Numbered from the stretch's first letter, positions 1 to 6,730 are shown. The stretch: 13,149 bases of DNA from TA-21 sp035620895 (GCA_035620895.1 DASPFY010000018.1:1-13149), one strand, 5' to 3'. Translations and numbers: made by a program. Notes: generated by a model from the sequence alone, not told the origin.

Positions 1-61
1 AATTTCTCACTGGTCTAATTATCCACGGTCCCACTTGAAAATTTCCCCTAGTAGGAACACA

Positions 62-67
62 TTTATG
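62..67 (+). promoter_or_regulatory. Putative TATA box of the DUF1059 gene
   Basis: The TTTATG stretch is centred about 26 nt before the ATG at 90. This is the archaeal TATA spacing expected for a leaderless transcript. It is a short, degenerate match and rests mainly on position. Confidence 0.35.
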
Positions 68-89
68 CATTGGATTTGGACTACTTGTT

Positions 90-269
90 ATGAAAACATT
101 ATCATGTAGAGAAGCGGGATTTGATTGTGACTATGTTGTAAAAGGAGAAACTGAAGAAGAGATATTCAAAAATGGAGCACAACATGCTATGAAAGATCAT
201 GGAATGAAAGAGGAAGACATAACTCCAGAATTCAAGGAAAAACTTAGAGGATTAATTAAGACAGGATAA
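90..269 (+). CDS. DUF1059 family small protein
   Basis: This 59-residue soluble protein runs from an ATG to a TAA and is complete. Its opening residues MKTLSCREAGFDCDYVVKG, followed by a Glu-rich helix, an HAMKDHG motif and a C-terminal ITPEFKEKLRGLI helix, match the DUF1059 pattern: two early cysteines (C6, C13), a conserved acidic helix and a central His-x5-His segment. The family is common in archaea and bacteria as stand-alone 55-70 residue proteins, so the length is normal. No biochemical function is established. The Cys/His content suggests metal or redox chemistry, but that is inference. A TATA-like element 26 nt upstream supports this start. The gene is preceded by only 89 bases of window and followed by a 400-bp gene-free stretch, so it appears monocistronic. 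Confidence 0.8.
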   Translation: MKTLSCREAGFDCDYVVKGETEEEIFKNGAQHAMKDHGMKEEDITPEFKEKLRGLIKTG

Positions 270-350
270 ATTACGTTTCATTTATTTTTACAATTCAATC
301 ATTTTTCATACTTTGGTTATTACCGTATATTGGAAAGGCTGTAATCATTT

Positions 351-397
351 TCGGGTTCGGTGGAACTGATAACACTAGCATTCTAATTTGAGAACCC
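351..397 (+). repeat. Intergenic repeat element, short form, copy 1
   Basis: Positions 356-397 align without gaps to 2789-2830, with a shared core GGTGGAACTGATAAC and a shared GAACCC-type end (about 32 of 42 positions match). Its first 13 bases (TCGGGTTCGGTGG) are also identical to the core of the long elements at 2959-2971 and 9011-9023, so it links the two groups. GGGTTC at 353-358 is the exact reverse complement of GAACCC at 392-397, so the copy can close into a hairpin with a large loop. It lies 81 nt after the DUF1059 stop. Confidence 0.55.
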
Positions 398-583
398 ACT
401 AGTTTTTGATTTATTTATTGGTCGCTCACTATAAAATAATTTGTTTCTCGGTAGGTAACATCTACTAGAAATCCTAGGACTCGTTTTATCCTTCCCTCAA
501 TGATAGCATCCCTTAAACCCAAATTGATAGAGCTCCAATTCATTCTTGTTACAAATTTGACATAAGTTGTTCATCTATATGTA

Positions 584-605
584 ACCGACTTTTAGTAGAG
601 TCGGT
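584..605. promoter_or_regulatory. 7-bp perfect inverted repeat upstream of the ten-helix membrane gene
   Basis: ACCGACT at 584-590 pairs perfectly with AGTCGGT at 599-605 around an 8-nt spacer. It ends 8 bases before the 30-bp palindrome at 613-642. It could be a second protein-binding site or an RNA hairpin from upstream transcription. No strong T-run follows, so it does not look like a terminator. Confidence 0.35.
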
Positions 606-612
606 CGAATGC

Positions 613-642
613 TAAATATGACTGACTGGTCAGTTATATTTA
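613..642. promoter_or_regulatory. Near-perfect 30-bp palindrome overlapping a TATA box; candidate TetR operator
   Basis: The centre reads ACTGAC-TG-GTCAGT (621-634), with perfect 6-bp arms. After one mismatch (620/635) the symmetry continues for seven more pairs (613-619 with 636-642). Thirteen of fifteen pairs match. The right arm contains the TATATTTA promoter box of the gene starting at 670, about 30 nt before its ATG. A repressor bound here would block TBP. A TetR-family gene is the next gene downstream, and TetR proteins bind palindromes of this size. The pairing of this site with that protein is inferred. Confidence 0.6.
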
Positions 643-669
643 TTAAGGATCTGTTCCTATTATATAGTT

Positions 670-1809
670 ATGAAAACATTTCATGCAAGGAGTATTTCGG
701 ACAGGATACTTTCCAGAAGATATGAAATGAATATCATAATAGCTCTCATGATTATAGGCACTGCTGGCTCATTTCTGCAAATAGGAGGCACAAGTTGGGA
801 TATTACTTCGCATATGATGCAAGAACCTGAGACTTTCTTTACACCCTCCCATACGGTACTTTACACGGGTGTTGGATTGCTAACAATAGCTGCAGGGTTA
901 AGTGGAGTTTTGATATTAAGGAATATTGAACTTAGAAAAAAATCTTTTGCTACAGCATTTAAGCTACTCATAATAGGAAGTGCGGTTTCTTTAGTAGCTG
1001 GACCATCTGACTTTCTTTGGCATGAAACCTTCGGAGTAGACGGATTACTTAGTCCTCCACACTTGGCATTGATAACAGGTATGCTCATAAATGCAGTTGC
1101 AGTAGCTGTAGGACTTGCAAGAATAACAGCACGCATACATTCACCCTTCAAACAGAGATTAATCAAACTTTTAATGATACCTGGGTTTGCAGCATTATGG
1201 TTCACAACTACATGGTATGTGTATATGTTTTCTCTCCCATTTTCAAATGGAGAAAACTTTCAATTTAACTTAAATCCAAATATTGCTGCAATAATAGCGA
1301 TTATAGTTTTACCACTGCTTAGCTCTATCATCTTTGTCACTGCTTCAAAGACTATAGGAAGGTTTGGTGCCGCAAGCGCCGTTGCAGGATTGGTTCTAGG
1401 TGTTAACGTCCTTGCGAACATTATTCCAACTGAAGGAATGATTACTTCCTCACTACCATGGTATCTTATATTCGCCATCATACCAGCAGTAGTGGCTGAT
1501 ATTATATTAAACAATACAACTATAAGATCAAAGATAGGAGTAAGAGAATCTGAATTAATAGCTGGTGCAATAATTAGTTCAACATTCTACGTATTTGGTT
1601 ATCCTATGCTTACATGGGCATTTGCAATCCCGCTTGACATGCAACTTGGTAATTTGCAGGGGATAGAAGCCTTAGCTATGTTAACATCTAACTTTCTAAG
1701 TACTCTACCCACTGTACTTGCCATTACATTAGTACCTGGTGCTTTGATGGGTATAGTGGGTGCTTATCTTTCGTCAAAGAAAATAGCATACCATTATCCT
1801 CATCTCTAA
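670..1809 (+). CDS. Ten-helix membrane protein of unknown function with paired His motifs
   Basis: This 379-residue protein has about ten hydrophobic segments (near residues 21-40, 60-83, 97-116, 128-150, 165-187, 204-226, 232-254, 259-281, 293-318 and 346-371) after a basic N-terminus. I do not recognise the family. Two similar segments stand out: SWDITSH...FFTPSHTVLYTGV (residues 42-68) and DFLWHET...LLSPPHLALITGM (114-138). Each has an Asp/Trp/His group followed 13 residues later by a (P)SH or PPH motif at the start of a helix, giving His48, His61, His118 and His131. That fits an internal duplication with possible metal or heme ligands at the membrane face. The start is supported by a TATA box about 30 nt upstream that sits within the 613-642 palindrome. 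The neighbouring TetR gene suggests inducible expression, perhaps of a transport or detoxification function; this is inference. Confidence 0.8.
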   Translation: MKTFHARSISDRILSRRYEMNIIIALMIIGTAGSFLQIGGTSWDITSHMMQEPETFFTPSHTVLYTGVGLLTIAAGLSGVLILRNIELRKKSFATAFKLLIIGSAVSLVAGPSDFLWHETFGVDGLLSPPHLALITGMLINAVAVAVGLARITARIHSPFKQRLIKLLMIPGFAALWFTTTWYVYMFSLPFSNGENFQFNLNPNIAAIIAIIVLPLLSSIIFVTASKTIGRFGAASAVAGLVLGVNVLANIIPTEGMITSSLPWYLIFAIIPAVVADIILNNTTIRSKIGVRESELIAGAIISSTFYVFGYPMLTWAFAIPLDMQLGNLQGIEALAMLTSNFLSTLPTVLAITLVPGALMGIVGAYLSSKKIAYHYPHL

Positions 1810-1941
1810 CAATCCGATCATGTTCCCATTTTCTTTCACAGGAAGGATGATAAGAAGGACGGAGGAAAATATTCCAAAATCAGAGGAAACAGTTCTAATA
1901 TTATATCGGAGCAAGGAAAATAGAATAGGATAAACAAAAAT

Positions 1942-2538
1942 ATGTGTCCCAAAGTCTCTACTCAATATAAGATAGATGTTAAGGAAAAAATAGTTAATGC
2001 AGCACTAATGACCTTTTCTAAATACGGGTACTACAGAACTAGAATGGATGATATAGCAGAAGCAGCAAAAGTAAGTAAGGGTAGATTATATCTTTATTTT
2101 AAAAATAAAGAAGAACTGTTCTATGCTATATCTGAGAGAAATATCGCAGATTTAAAACAACAATTATCTTCATTATTTGCAGGAAAGGAAAACCTAATAT
2201 CGGGCTCAGGGAGCTTCTATGAAAACCTTCGCAGCAAGAATACCACAGATCTAGAAAAAGTATTTTTTGAAATAATTTCTGAGTCATCACGTAATCTTAA
2301 ATTAAGAAAGATGTTATACGAACAGAGAATAAAAATATTTGATGTTGTAATAGAATATCTAAATTCACAAATGCAAAGAGGATTGATTAAGAAAGGCACC
2401 AATACAAAAGCCATTGCCTCAGGCCTGGTTTCTCTCTATAACGGTTTGTCCTTGAGTAGAGTATTAGGCATAAGTGAGACCTTGAACAAACAAACATGGT
2501 TAGAGACAATAAGAGCTATATTCAGCGCTATAAGTTAG
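1942..2538 (+). CDS. TetR/AcrR family transcriptional regulator
   Basis: This 198-residue cytoplasmic DNA-binding protein has the typical TetR length. The N-terminal helix-turn-helix is unmistakable: helix 1 KIVNAALMTFSKYGYYRTRM (about 16-35), then DDIAEAAKVSKGRLYLYFKN (36-55) with the family's (G/R)-x-(L/I)-Y-x-(Y/H)-F signature, and KEELFYAI at 56-63. Residues 64-198 form the variable helical ligand-binding and dimerisation domain, which gives no ligand. The ATG at 1942 leaves a short N-terminal tail before helix 1 and fits the family. It follows the ten-helix membrane gene by 132 bp, and the 30-bp palindrome over that gene's TATA box is its probable operator. A TGGTCA half-site lies just after the stop at 2545-2550. 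No similar site is seen in front of this gene, so autoregulation through the same operator is not evident. Confidence 0.92.
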   Translation: MCPKVSTQYKIDVKEKIVNAALMTFSKYGYYRTRMDDIAEAAKVSKGRLYLYFKNKEELFYAISERNIADLKQQLSSLFAGKENLISGSGSFYENLRSKNTTDLEKVFFEIISESSRNLKLRKMLYEQRIKIFDVVIEYLNSQMQRGLIKKGTNTKAIASGLVSLYNGLSLSRVLGISETLNKQTWLETIRAIFSAIS

Positions 2539-2562
2539 TTTGGCTGGTCAAGTAAAAATATC

Positions 2563-2691
2563 ATGGTTATCCAAAGTAGCGCTATAGTATGGGTTATGTC
2601 TATTATTGCTCTATCTATTGGAGGAACATTTGCAATTATCTATATCATTAAACATGTAATGGACTACTTTGAAAGAAGAAAAAATAGATAG
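2563..2691 (+). CDS. Small single-helix membrane protein (42 aa)
   Basis: An ATG-to-TAG frame of 42 codons encodes a short polar start, one hydrophobic helix (about residues 8-29, VWVMSIIALSIGGTFAIIYI) and a charged cytoplasmic-type tail rich in Lys and Arg ending ERRKNR. This bitopic layout follows the positive-inside rule and is common among real archaeal small proteins. It starts 24 nt after the TetR stop in the same direction and could be cotranscribed. A TGGTCA half-site matching the candidate TetR operator lies 13-18 nt before the ATG. No family is recognised. The evidence is only the composition and the context. Confidence 0.5.
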   Translation: MVIQSSAIVWVMSIIALSIGGTFAIIYIIKHVMDYFERRKNR

Positions 2692-2788
2692 AAAAAGAAC
2701 AGATTCTGCATTATAGTAACGATAATTATATAATTTAATTTAATAATCTTTAGGAAAAATATTGAAAAGATGTAAATTTTATATCTGA

Positions 2789-2830
2789 TTTGGTGGAACT
2801 GATAACTCTAGAGTTACAATTTAGGAACCC
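2789..2830 (+). repeat. Intergenic repeat element, short form, copy 2
   Basis: It aligns ungapped to 356-397 (about 32 of 42 positions identical, including GGTGGAACTGATAAC). Inside it TAACTCTAGAGTTA (2803-2816) is a perfect 14-base palindrome that is not conserved in copy 1. It lies about 100 nt downstream of the 42-aa ORF and 88 nt before the long element at 2919. Confidence 0.55.
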
Positions 2831-2918
2831 GTTATGTTTTCTTCAATTTTCTTCACAATTGCAAAATTTGAATCGGGGACTAGTATCACAGTGGGCTCAA
2901 TGTAAATGTCTCAAGTCA

Positions 2919-3003
2919 GTAATACATAATTATGTTACTAATTATGGTAAAGTTTAGGTCGGGTTCGGTGGGATTCGGACGGTGCATGTATTCGGGTTCT
3001 GTT
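2919..3003 (+). repeat. Intergenic repeat element, long form, copy 1
   Basis: It aligns without gaps over 85 bases to 8971-9055, with a nearly invariant core from TAGGTCGGGTTCGGTGGG to GTGCATGTA (2955-2989). The 5' part can fold as ATAATTA-TGTTAC-TAATTAT (2927-2946), a 7-bp stem with a 6-nt loop. A second weak stem, GGAC (2977-2980) with GTTC (2996-2999), also exists. Both stems are kept in the second copy despite base changes. Confidence 0.75.
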
Positions 3004-3354
3004 GCATGATTTAGCCTTTAGGGGCAAATGACTATTTAAACCAGTACTCAATTCCACAGTTCTCGAACTATATTTAATTCTGTTATACGATTCCGGTGCA
3101 ACGACAACAAATGAAACCGCTAGTAATGCAAGGGGATTGACAATAAAACAGAATAGTTATAAAATATTAGTTCCACTGTCTCAGCCGTTAATATACAAAC
3201 ACTTCCAAAGCTGATTAACATAATCAAACTGGTTTTCATTATGAGGTCTAAGGAAAATAAGTATCATTATTAATGATGATGATAATGTTTGTTGCTTTTC
3301 AGAAGAATCAATACATACGCAATTATTAAGCAAGACGAAATCACATCAATAACA

Positions 3355-3966
3355 ATGGATATTTTCCCTGTCATAAAGGATTATGTTTTGATGATAACGT
3401 CTGGCGGAGTTATTGTCGCTTTATTCATCTCACTATTTACTCTCCTTTCTCAGAGAAAACACAGCAATTACCAAAGACTTATGGAAGTGTATAAGTTGGT
3501 TAATAACTTTGAAGAAAGAGAAGCCAGAAAGAACATCTACGTGGCGTTTAAAATCTATATGGAACACTATTACAAGAAAGGCTTCAAAATTGGTGGTAAA
3601 ATGTATTGGTCCAAGAACCTGAGAATCTATAAAGGTGAGGCATTTCTTGATATTTTTCGAGATCCTCTAGTTCTGGGAGAGATGAAAATAAATGAATTTG
3701 AACTGCAAAAGGATGTGGAAAGAGTAAGGGCTACGTTTGACAATATTGGTGCGTTATTTCAAAGTAAACTTATTCCCAAAGATGCCTTATTGAAAACATT
3801 ATGGGGGACAGGTCGAGTGTGTTGGATTTGTCTTGCACAAAATATTTTCATAGAACGGGATAGGCGGGGCACTGAATTTTTTATGAATAATTTTGAGGAT
3901 TTTTTTAAAGAAATTGAAAAGTATAGAAATAGACACAGACCAGTATTAGAGCCAGTTGAACCATGA
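3355..3966 (+). CDS. Membrane-anchored protein of unknown function
   Basis: From the ATG at 3355 the protein has 203 residues: a short N-terminus, one hydrophobic helix (about residues 10-31, VLMITSGGVIVALFISLFTL) and a large soluble, helix-rich domain beginning with a basic stretch (SQRKHSNYQRLMEVYKLVNN). The soluble part contains an acidic-aromatic segment, a conserved-looking EFELQKDVERVRATFDNIG block, an LWGTGRVCWIC segment with two cysteines, and a charged tail. The shape resembles small one-helix archaeal proteins of the DUF4760 type, but I cannot assign a family. The frame stays open upstream to TTG codons at 3289 and 3292, which would add 22 residues. I prefer the ATG because a TATA-like ATTATTA lies about 30 nt before it. 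No neighbour gives a functional clue. Confidence 0.75.
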   Translation: MDIFPVIKDYVLMITSGGVIVALFISLFTLLSQRKHSNYQRLMEVYKLVNNFEEREARKNIYVAFKIYMEHYYKKGFKIGGKMYWSKNLRIYKGEAFLDIFRDPLVLGEMKINEFELQKDVERVRATFDNIGALFQSKLIPKDALLKTLWGTGRVCWICLAQNIFIERDRRGTEFFMNNFEDFFKEIEKYRNRHRPVLEPVEP

Positions 3967-3991
3967 CAGCAACTTGGATTTTTGAAGTAAG

Positions 3992-4028
3992 CTTTTTTGA
4001 GCTAACTAGCCTGATTAAGTTAGCTAAT
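3992..4028 (+). terminator. T-run and 8-bp hairpin after the membrane-anchored protein gene
   Basis: A TTTTTT run at 3993-3998 is followed at once by AGCTAACT (4000-4007), which pairs perfectly with AGTTAGCT (4018-4025) across a 10-nt loop, and then AATTTT. T-runs alone terminate archaeal transcription. The hairpin may add to this or act as an RNA 3' end. Confidence 0.45.
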
Positions 4029-4197
4029 TTTCAGTTTTTGAATCAAGATTTTTCAATAGACACAAATGCTTGCCGGTCATATAGCTAATAGGAGTTTTTG
4101 CTTCCCATAGACCTAGGCTCCACTCGAATCCAGCTAAGCCGGCCAAAAATTCTTTAGTCACAATGATCTTTTAACTGACGCAAAGAGATGAAACAAA

Positions 4198-4410
4198 TTG
4201 TTCGTTGCAGCTTGTGATACGTTAATGAAGGAAGATTCAAGAACAAATTATTTTGATTGTGTTCTATTTATGGTATGCCTTTCTCGAGCAATGCTTGACT
4301 ATAATGTAGTTACTGGAGATACTATGGTAGAAGCAGGTGTCAACACTGTTGCAGGAAATGATACTGGAAAAGAAGGTATTCCAAAGATTGACCTGTCAAA
4401 ATGGTTTTGA
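4198..4410 (+). CDS. Doubtful small ORF, possibly frameshifted at its start
   Basis: The frame is open for 70 codons from a TTG at 4198, or 61 from an ATG at 4225. It encodes a stretch containing YFDCVLFMVCLSRAMLDYNV, then a Gly/Val-rich segment and a final IDLSKWF. No family is recognised. An ATG at 4188 in another frame reads MKQIV and then stops after nine codons. Removing one base near 4203 would join it to the VAACDTLMKED reading and give a more natural start, MKQIVVAACDT. This could be a gene with an atypical TTG start, a recently frameshifted gene, or chance. It lies 67 bp before the RTX gene on the same strand. Confidence 0.35.
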   Translation: MFVAACDTLMKEDSRTNYFDCVLFMVCLSRAMLDYNVVTGDTMVEAGVNTVAGNDTGKEGIPKIDLSKWF

Positions 4411-4477
4411 TAAATTCGAAACTTCCTTTTAGTACTCATCGTAGCATTAATAACAACAATGGAATGGTTATTCGCTA

Positions 4478-5188
4478 ATGTTTGGCATTTTTGGAAAGTT
4501 TTTCATGATTGGATTGATAATTTCTATAGCATTAGTAATCCCAGGACACCAAATCAAGGCACAAGTCGAGTCACACAGCACATATTTGGATCCGTTGTAT
4601 GACATCATTGATGGTATAGAAGAGGGCATGGATGATCTTCTCAATCCAAAACCGCTCGAGAAATTAGAGAACTCCAAGTGTCTAGCTAGTTTTCTTAGTG
4701 GTGGTACATCAGGTATAAAGAAAACAGGGCACCTGATAATTGGAACCAATTGTGATGATAAGATCGAGGGAGATGATAACAATGATATTATCTATTCACT
4801 TGCTGGAGTCGATCGAGTGTTTGCTGGAGCCGGTAACGATATCATTTATGGTGGTCCAGGTGATAACAGATTATATGGAGAAAATGGTGATGACATTGTA
4901 GTGCCAGGAGAAGGAAACGATATAGTTGACGGCGGATCAGGAAATGACCTACTTTCTGGAGGAGTTGGAAATACCCTTCTAGCTGGAGGTGATGGAAACG
5001 ATCAGCTCATTGCCGGAATTGGAGCCACGATAATGTATGGAGGGTCTGGAAGTGATAATTTTGATTGTGAGATCAATAGTATGATCCTCGACTACAACCC
5101 AGATAATGGAGATATAGTGGCAGGAAAATGCAAGATAGTAAACAACGTAGTAATTGATTTTCCAAACTATGTTGATATTCCACAGTAA
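4478..5188 (+). CDS. Secreted RTX-type calcium-binding repeat protein
   Basis: This 236-residue protein begins with a signal peptide (hydrophobic residues about 5-22, likely cleavage near residue 29 after KAQ). A linker follows, then nine or more tandem nonapeptides in exact 9-residue register at residues 117-197: GAGNDIIYG, GPGDNRLYG, ENGDDIVVP, GEGNDIVDG, GSGNDLLSG, GVGNTLLAG, GDGNDQLIA, GIGATIMYG and GSGSDNFDC. This is the GGxGxDxUx calcium beta-roll of haemolysin-type proteins. Repeats 6 and 8 lack the Asp (GNT, GAT). Cysteines at 68 and 92 before the roll, and at 197 and 218 after it, could form disulfides capping each end. No enzymatic domain is present, so it is probably a surface or matrix protein stabilised by calcium outside the cell. 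It converges with the minus-strand PsbP-like gene. Confidence 0.85.
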   Translation: MFGIFGKFFMIGLIISIALVIPGHQIKAQVESHSTYLDPLYDIIDGIEEGMDDLLNPKPLEKLENSKCLASFLSGGTSGIKKTGHLIIGTNCDDKIEGDDNNDIIYSLAGVDRVFAGAGNDIIYGGPGDNRLYGENGDDIVVPGEGNDIVDGGSGNDLLSGGVGNTLLAGGDGNDQLIAGIGATIMYGGSGSDNFDCEINSMILDYNPDNGDIVAGKCKIVNNVVIDFPNYVDIPQ

Positions 5189-5511
5189 CATTGGGATTAA
5201 TAGATTGTAACTTATGGTATGAGGTAGGCCGGTATCTTATTTTATTTTTGTAATCTGTCCCTATTGATTGATCGACTGATTTTGCAGCGTGGGACTAAAG
5301 GTAAATCCAGTTATGAATACCGAGACTAAGTAAAATGATATGTCAAGTAGATAGTCAATTGATCGTTGACTTTGAAATCATCTTTTAGCTGCTACAACAA
5401 GTTTTAACTAGACATTAGTATGTTCTGTGCAAAGGGAGATAAAATTGAGTCGTCTATTGCCCCATTTAAATTTGCATTAAAATCTATTTTTAAGTGAGCT
5501 AAAATTAGTCA
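5189..5511. other. Convergent intergenic region
   Basis: It lies between the 3' ends of the RTX and PsbP-like genes, with no ORF seen. It contains a T-rich tract (about 5236-5251, CTTATTTTATTTTTG) that suits termination of the RTX transcript, and an inverted repeat AGTCAA (5353-5358) / TTGACT (5366-5371) with a 7-nt loop. Confidence 0.5.
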
Positions 5512-6555
5512 CTAATTAAAGCTGTTCTGTATTTCAAACGAGTTGATAATTTTCTGAATCACTCGTAAGTAATTTGAGAATAATGCTTCTTGCGATGTAA
5601 ATGTTATTAAATACACTTTAGCGTCAAATAGAGTATAAACCTGTATTTTCTTGAATAGTTCATTTCCTCGTGGCGAGGTGGAATATACCAGCATATGTGC
5701 GTTCAGATTTCCTTTAAGAACAAACGGTTTTGACTCATCTATTTGGGAATAGGTGTAATTTTGAATTCTATCTACTCGTCCTTTAATTATGCTATCAAGC
5801 GACATATTCTTGGAATCAAAAACATATATGTCCAGGTATGGCACAAACTGACCAGACACACCTGAAATATTCCCAAGCTGAGAAGCAGTCTTTGATGGAG
5901 AAAAGAACCCAACAAGGGTATTATTACCAGCATTGTTATAGTTGTAGCTCCTTACTGTCCAGTTGTTTGGATATAGTATTTTTATACCATATACATGGTT
6001 GTCATAATAGCGGTAATTCAAACTAGTTCTATTGTCGACTATACTTGAAGTTTCATTACTTTCATTACCTGATGATGCTCGTCCAAACAATGTCGTTTCG
6101 TTCTCTAGAGCAGTAATTGTACTGAGTGTTTCATTTGATGCTATCCCAATTATTAGTTGTTGATATATCAAATTTAAATTTGTTGACGCTGTATCCACTT
6201 TATTGTTTACTAACGCTTGCAGAGTGTCACGTATAAGCAACTTTGACGATTGAATTGATGATGAATTGTCACTAATTTGGCCAATTATCCTCTGAAGATT
6301 GAATAGATCTTGAATTGTTTTGGTTACATCACCACTTTTCAGTGTATGGTTTGCGTCAGCAAGAAGTCCTTTTATAGTCGATTCTGATGAACCTAAAGAG
6401 ATACCTTGCTGTCCTCCAGTTACTTCCAATGCTGAAGTAACAAACCATGTTGACGCTAAAAACGAGATAATTAGTAGGGTACAACATGATTTAAACAAAA
6501 ATGCATCATTAATGAAAAGCTGTTGTGTCATGCTTATCTTTTGTTTATTTTGCAT
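5512..6555 (-). CDS. Secreted or membrane-anchored PsbP-like protein
   Basis: This 347-residue protein has a hydrophobic N-terminal segment (residues 24-42, following FKSCC) that acts as a signal peptide or anchor. A helical, Asn/Ser-rich middle region (about 45-175) has many N-x-S/T sequons, such as NHT, NSS, NETL and NRT. The C-terminal domain (about 182-345) opens with NHVYGIKILYPNNWTV, the typical first strand of PsbP-like folds (YGFSIxYPxxW), and ends with a helix VIQKIINSFEI. Archaeal PsbP-like proteins are extracellular and have no link to photosynthesis; their role is unknown. An ATAAATAAA box on the minus strand 27-35 nt upstream supports the ATG at 6555 over the later in-frame ATG at residue 9. 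The sequons fit S-layer-type N-glycosylation. The nearest plus-strand gene starts 428 bp away. Confidence 0.75.
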   Translation of the reverse strand: MQNKQKISMTQQLFINDAFLFKSCCTLLIISFLASTWFVTSALEVTGGQQGISLGSSESTIKGLLADANHTLKSGDVTKTIQDLFNLQRIIGQISDNSSSIQSSKLLIRDTLQALVNNKVDTASTNLNLIYQQLIIGIASNETLSTITALENETTLFGRASSGNESNETSSIVDNRTSLNYRYYDNHVYGIKILYPNNWTVRSYNYNNAGNNTLVGFFSPSKTASQLGNISGVSGQFVPYLDIYVFDSKNMSLDSIIKGRVDRIQNYTYSQIDESKPFVLKGNLNAHMLVYSTSPRGNELFKKIQVYTLFDAKVYLITFTSQEALFSNYLRVIQKIINSFEIQNSFN

Positions 6556-6581
6556 TTCTGCAATAGATCTTCTTGTAGAGG

Positions 6582-6590
6582 TTTATTTAT
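6582..6590 (-). promoter_or_regulatory. TATA box of the PsbP-like gene
   Basis: On the minus strand it reads ATAAATAAA, centred about 31 nt before the ATG at 6555. This suits a short-leader archaeal promoter. Confidence 0.4.
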
Positions 6591-6730
6591 TCATACTCGC
6601 AGTTATACAAAAATATATTCATTTAAAACTGCTTTGTTTCATATCCGCACTGGTGCTAGCTTGTTCAAATATAAATACAGCTAATTCATGTGATTCGCAT
6701 AGCAGAAGCGATCCAATAGTTGCCTTTTTG

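Larger units (their letters stand above)
270..669. other. Gene-free region holding a repeat element, a hairpin and an operator-like palindrome
   Basis: No credible ORF is seen. The contents in order are: a T-rich tract at about 280-291 just after the DUF1059 stop, a possible archaeal terminator; a repeat element at 351-397; a 7-bp perfect inverted repeat (584-590 with 599-605, 8-nt loop); and a 30-bp palindrome at 613-642 overlapping the TATA box of the next gene. The last three are listed separately. Confidence 0.6.
2692..3354. other. Long gene-free region with two repeat elements and palindromes
   Basis: No ORF above about ten codons with a plausible start is seen before the TTG/ATG starts of the next gene. 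It holds the short repeat element at 2789-2830, the long element at 2919-3003, a small palindrome AGTTC-TC-GAACT at 3058-3069 overlapping a TATA-like ACTATATTTAA, and a 15-base palindrome at 3263-3277 (ATCATTA-T-TAATGAT). The TATA-like box at 3068-3077 has no ORF in the expected place downstream. It could therefore drive a non-coding RNA or a long leader for the gene at 3355; this is inference. Confidence 0.5.

Noticed and set aside
4072..4143. tRNA gene
   Set aside because: Only the acceptor and D-arm parts resemble a tRNA on the minus strand. There is no T-loop TTC or valid anticodon stem, and the plus strand lacks U8. It is kept only as a low-interest observation.
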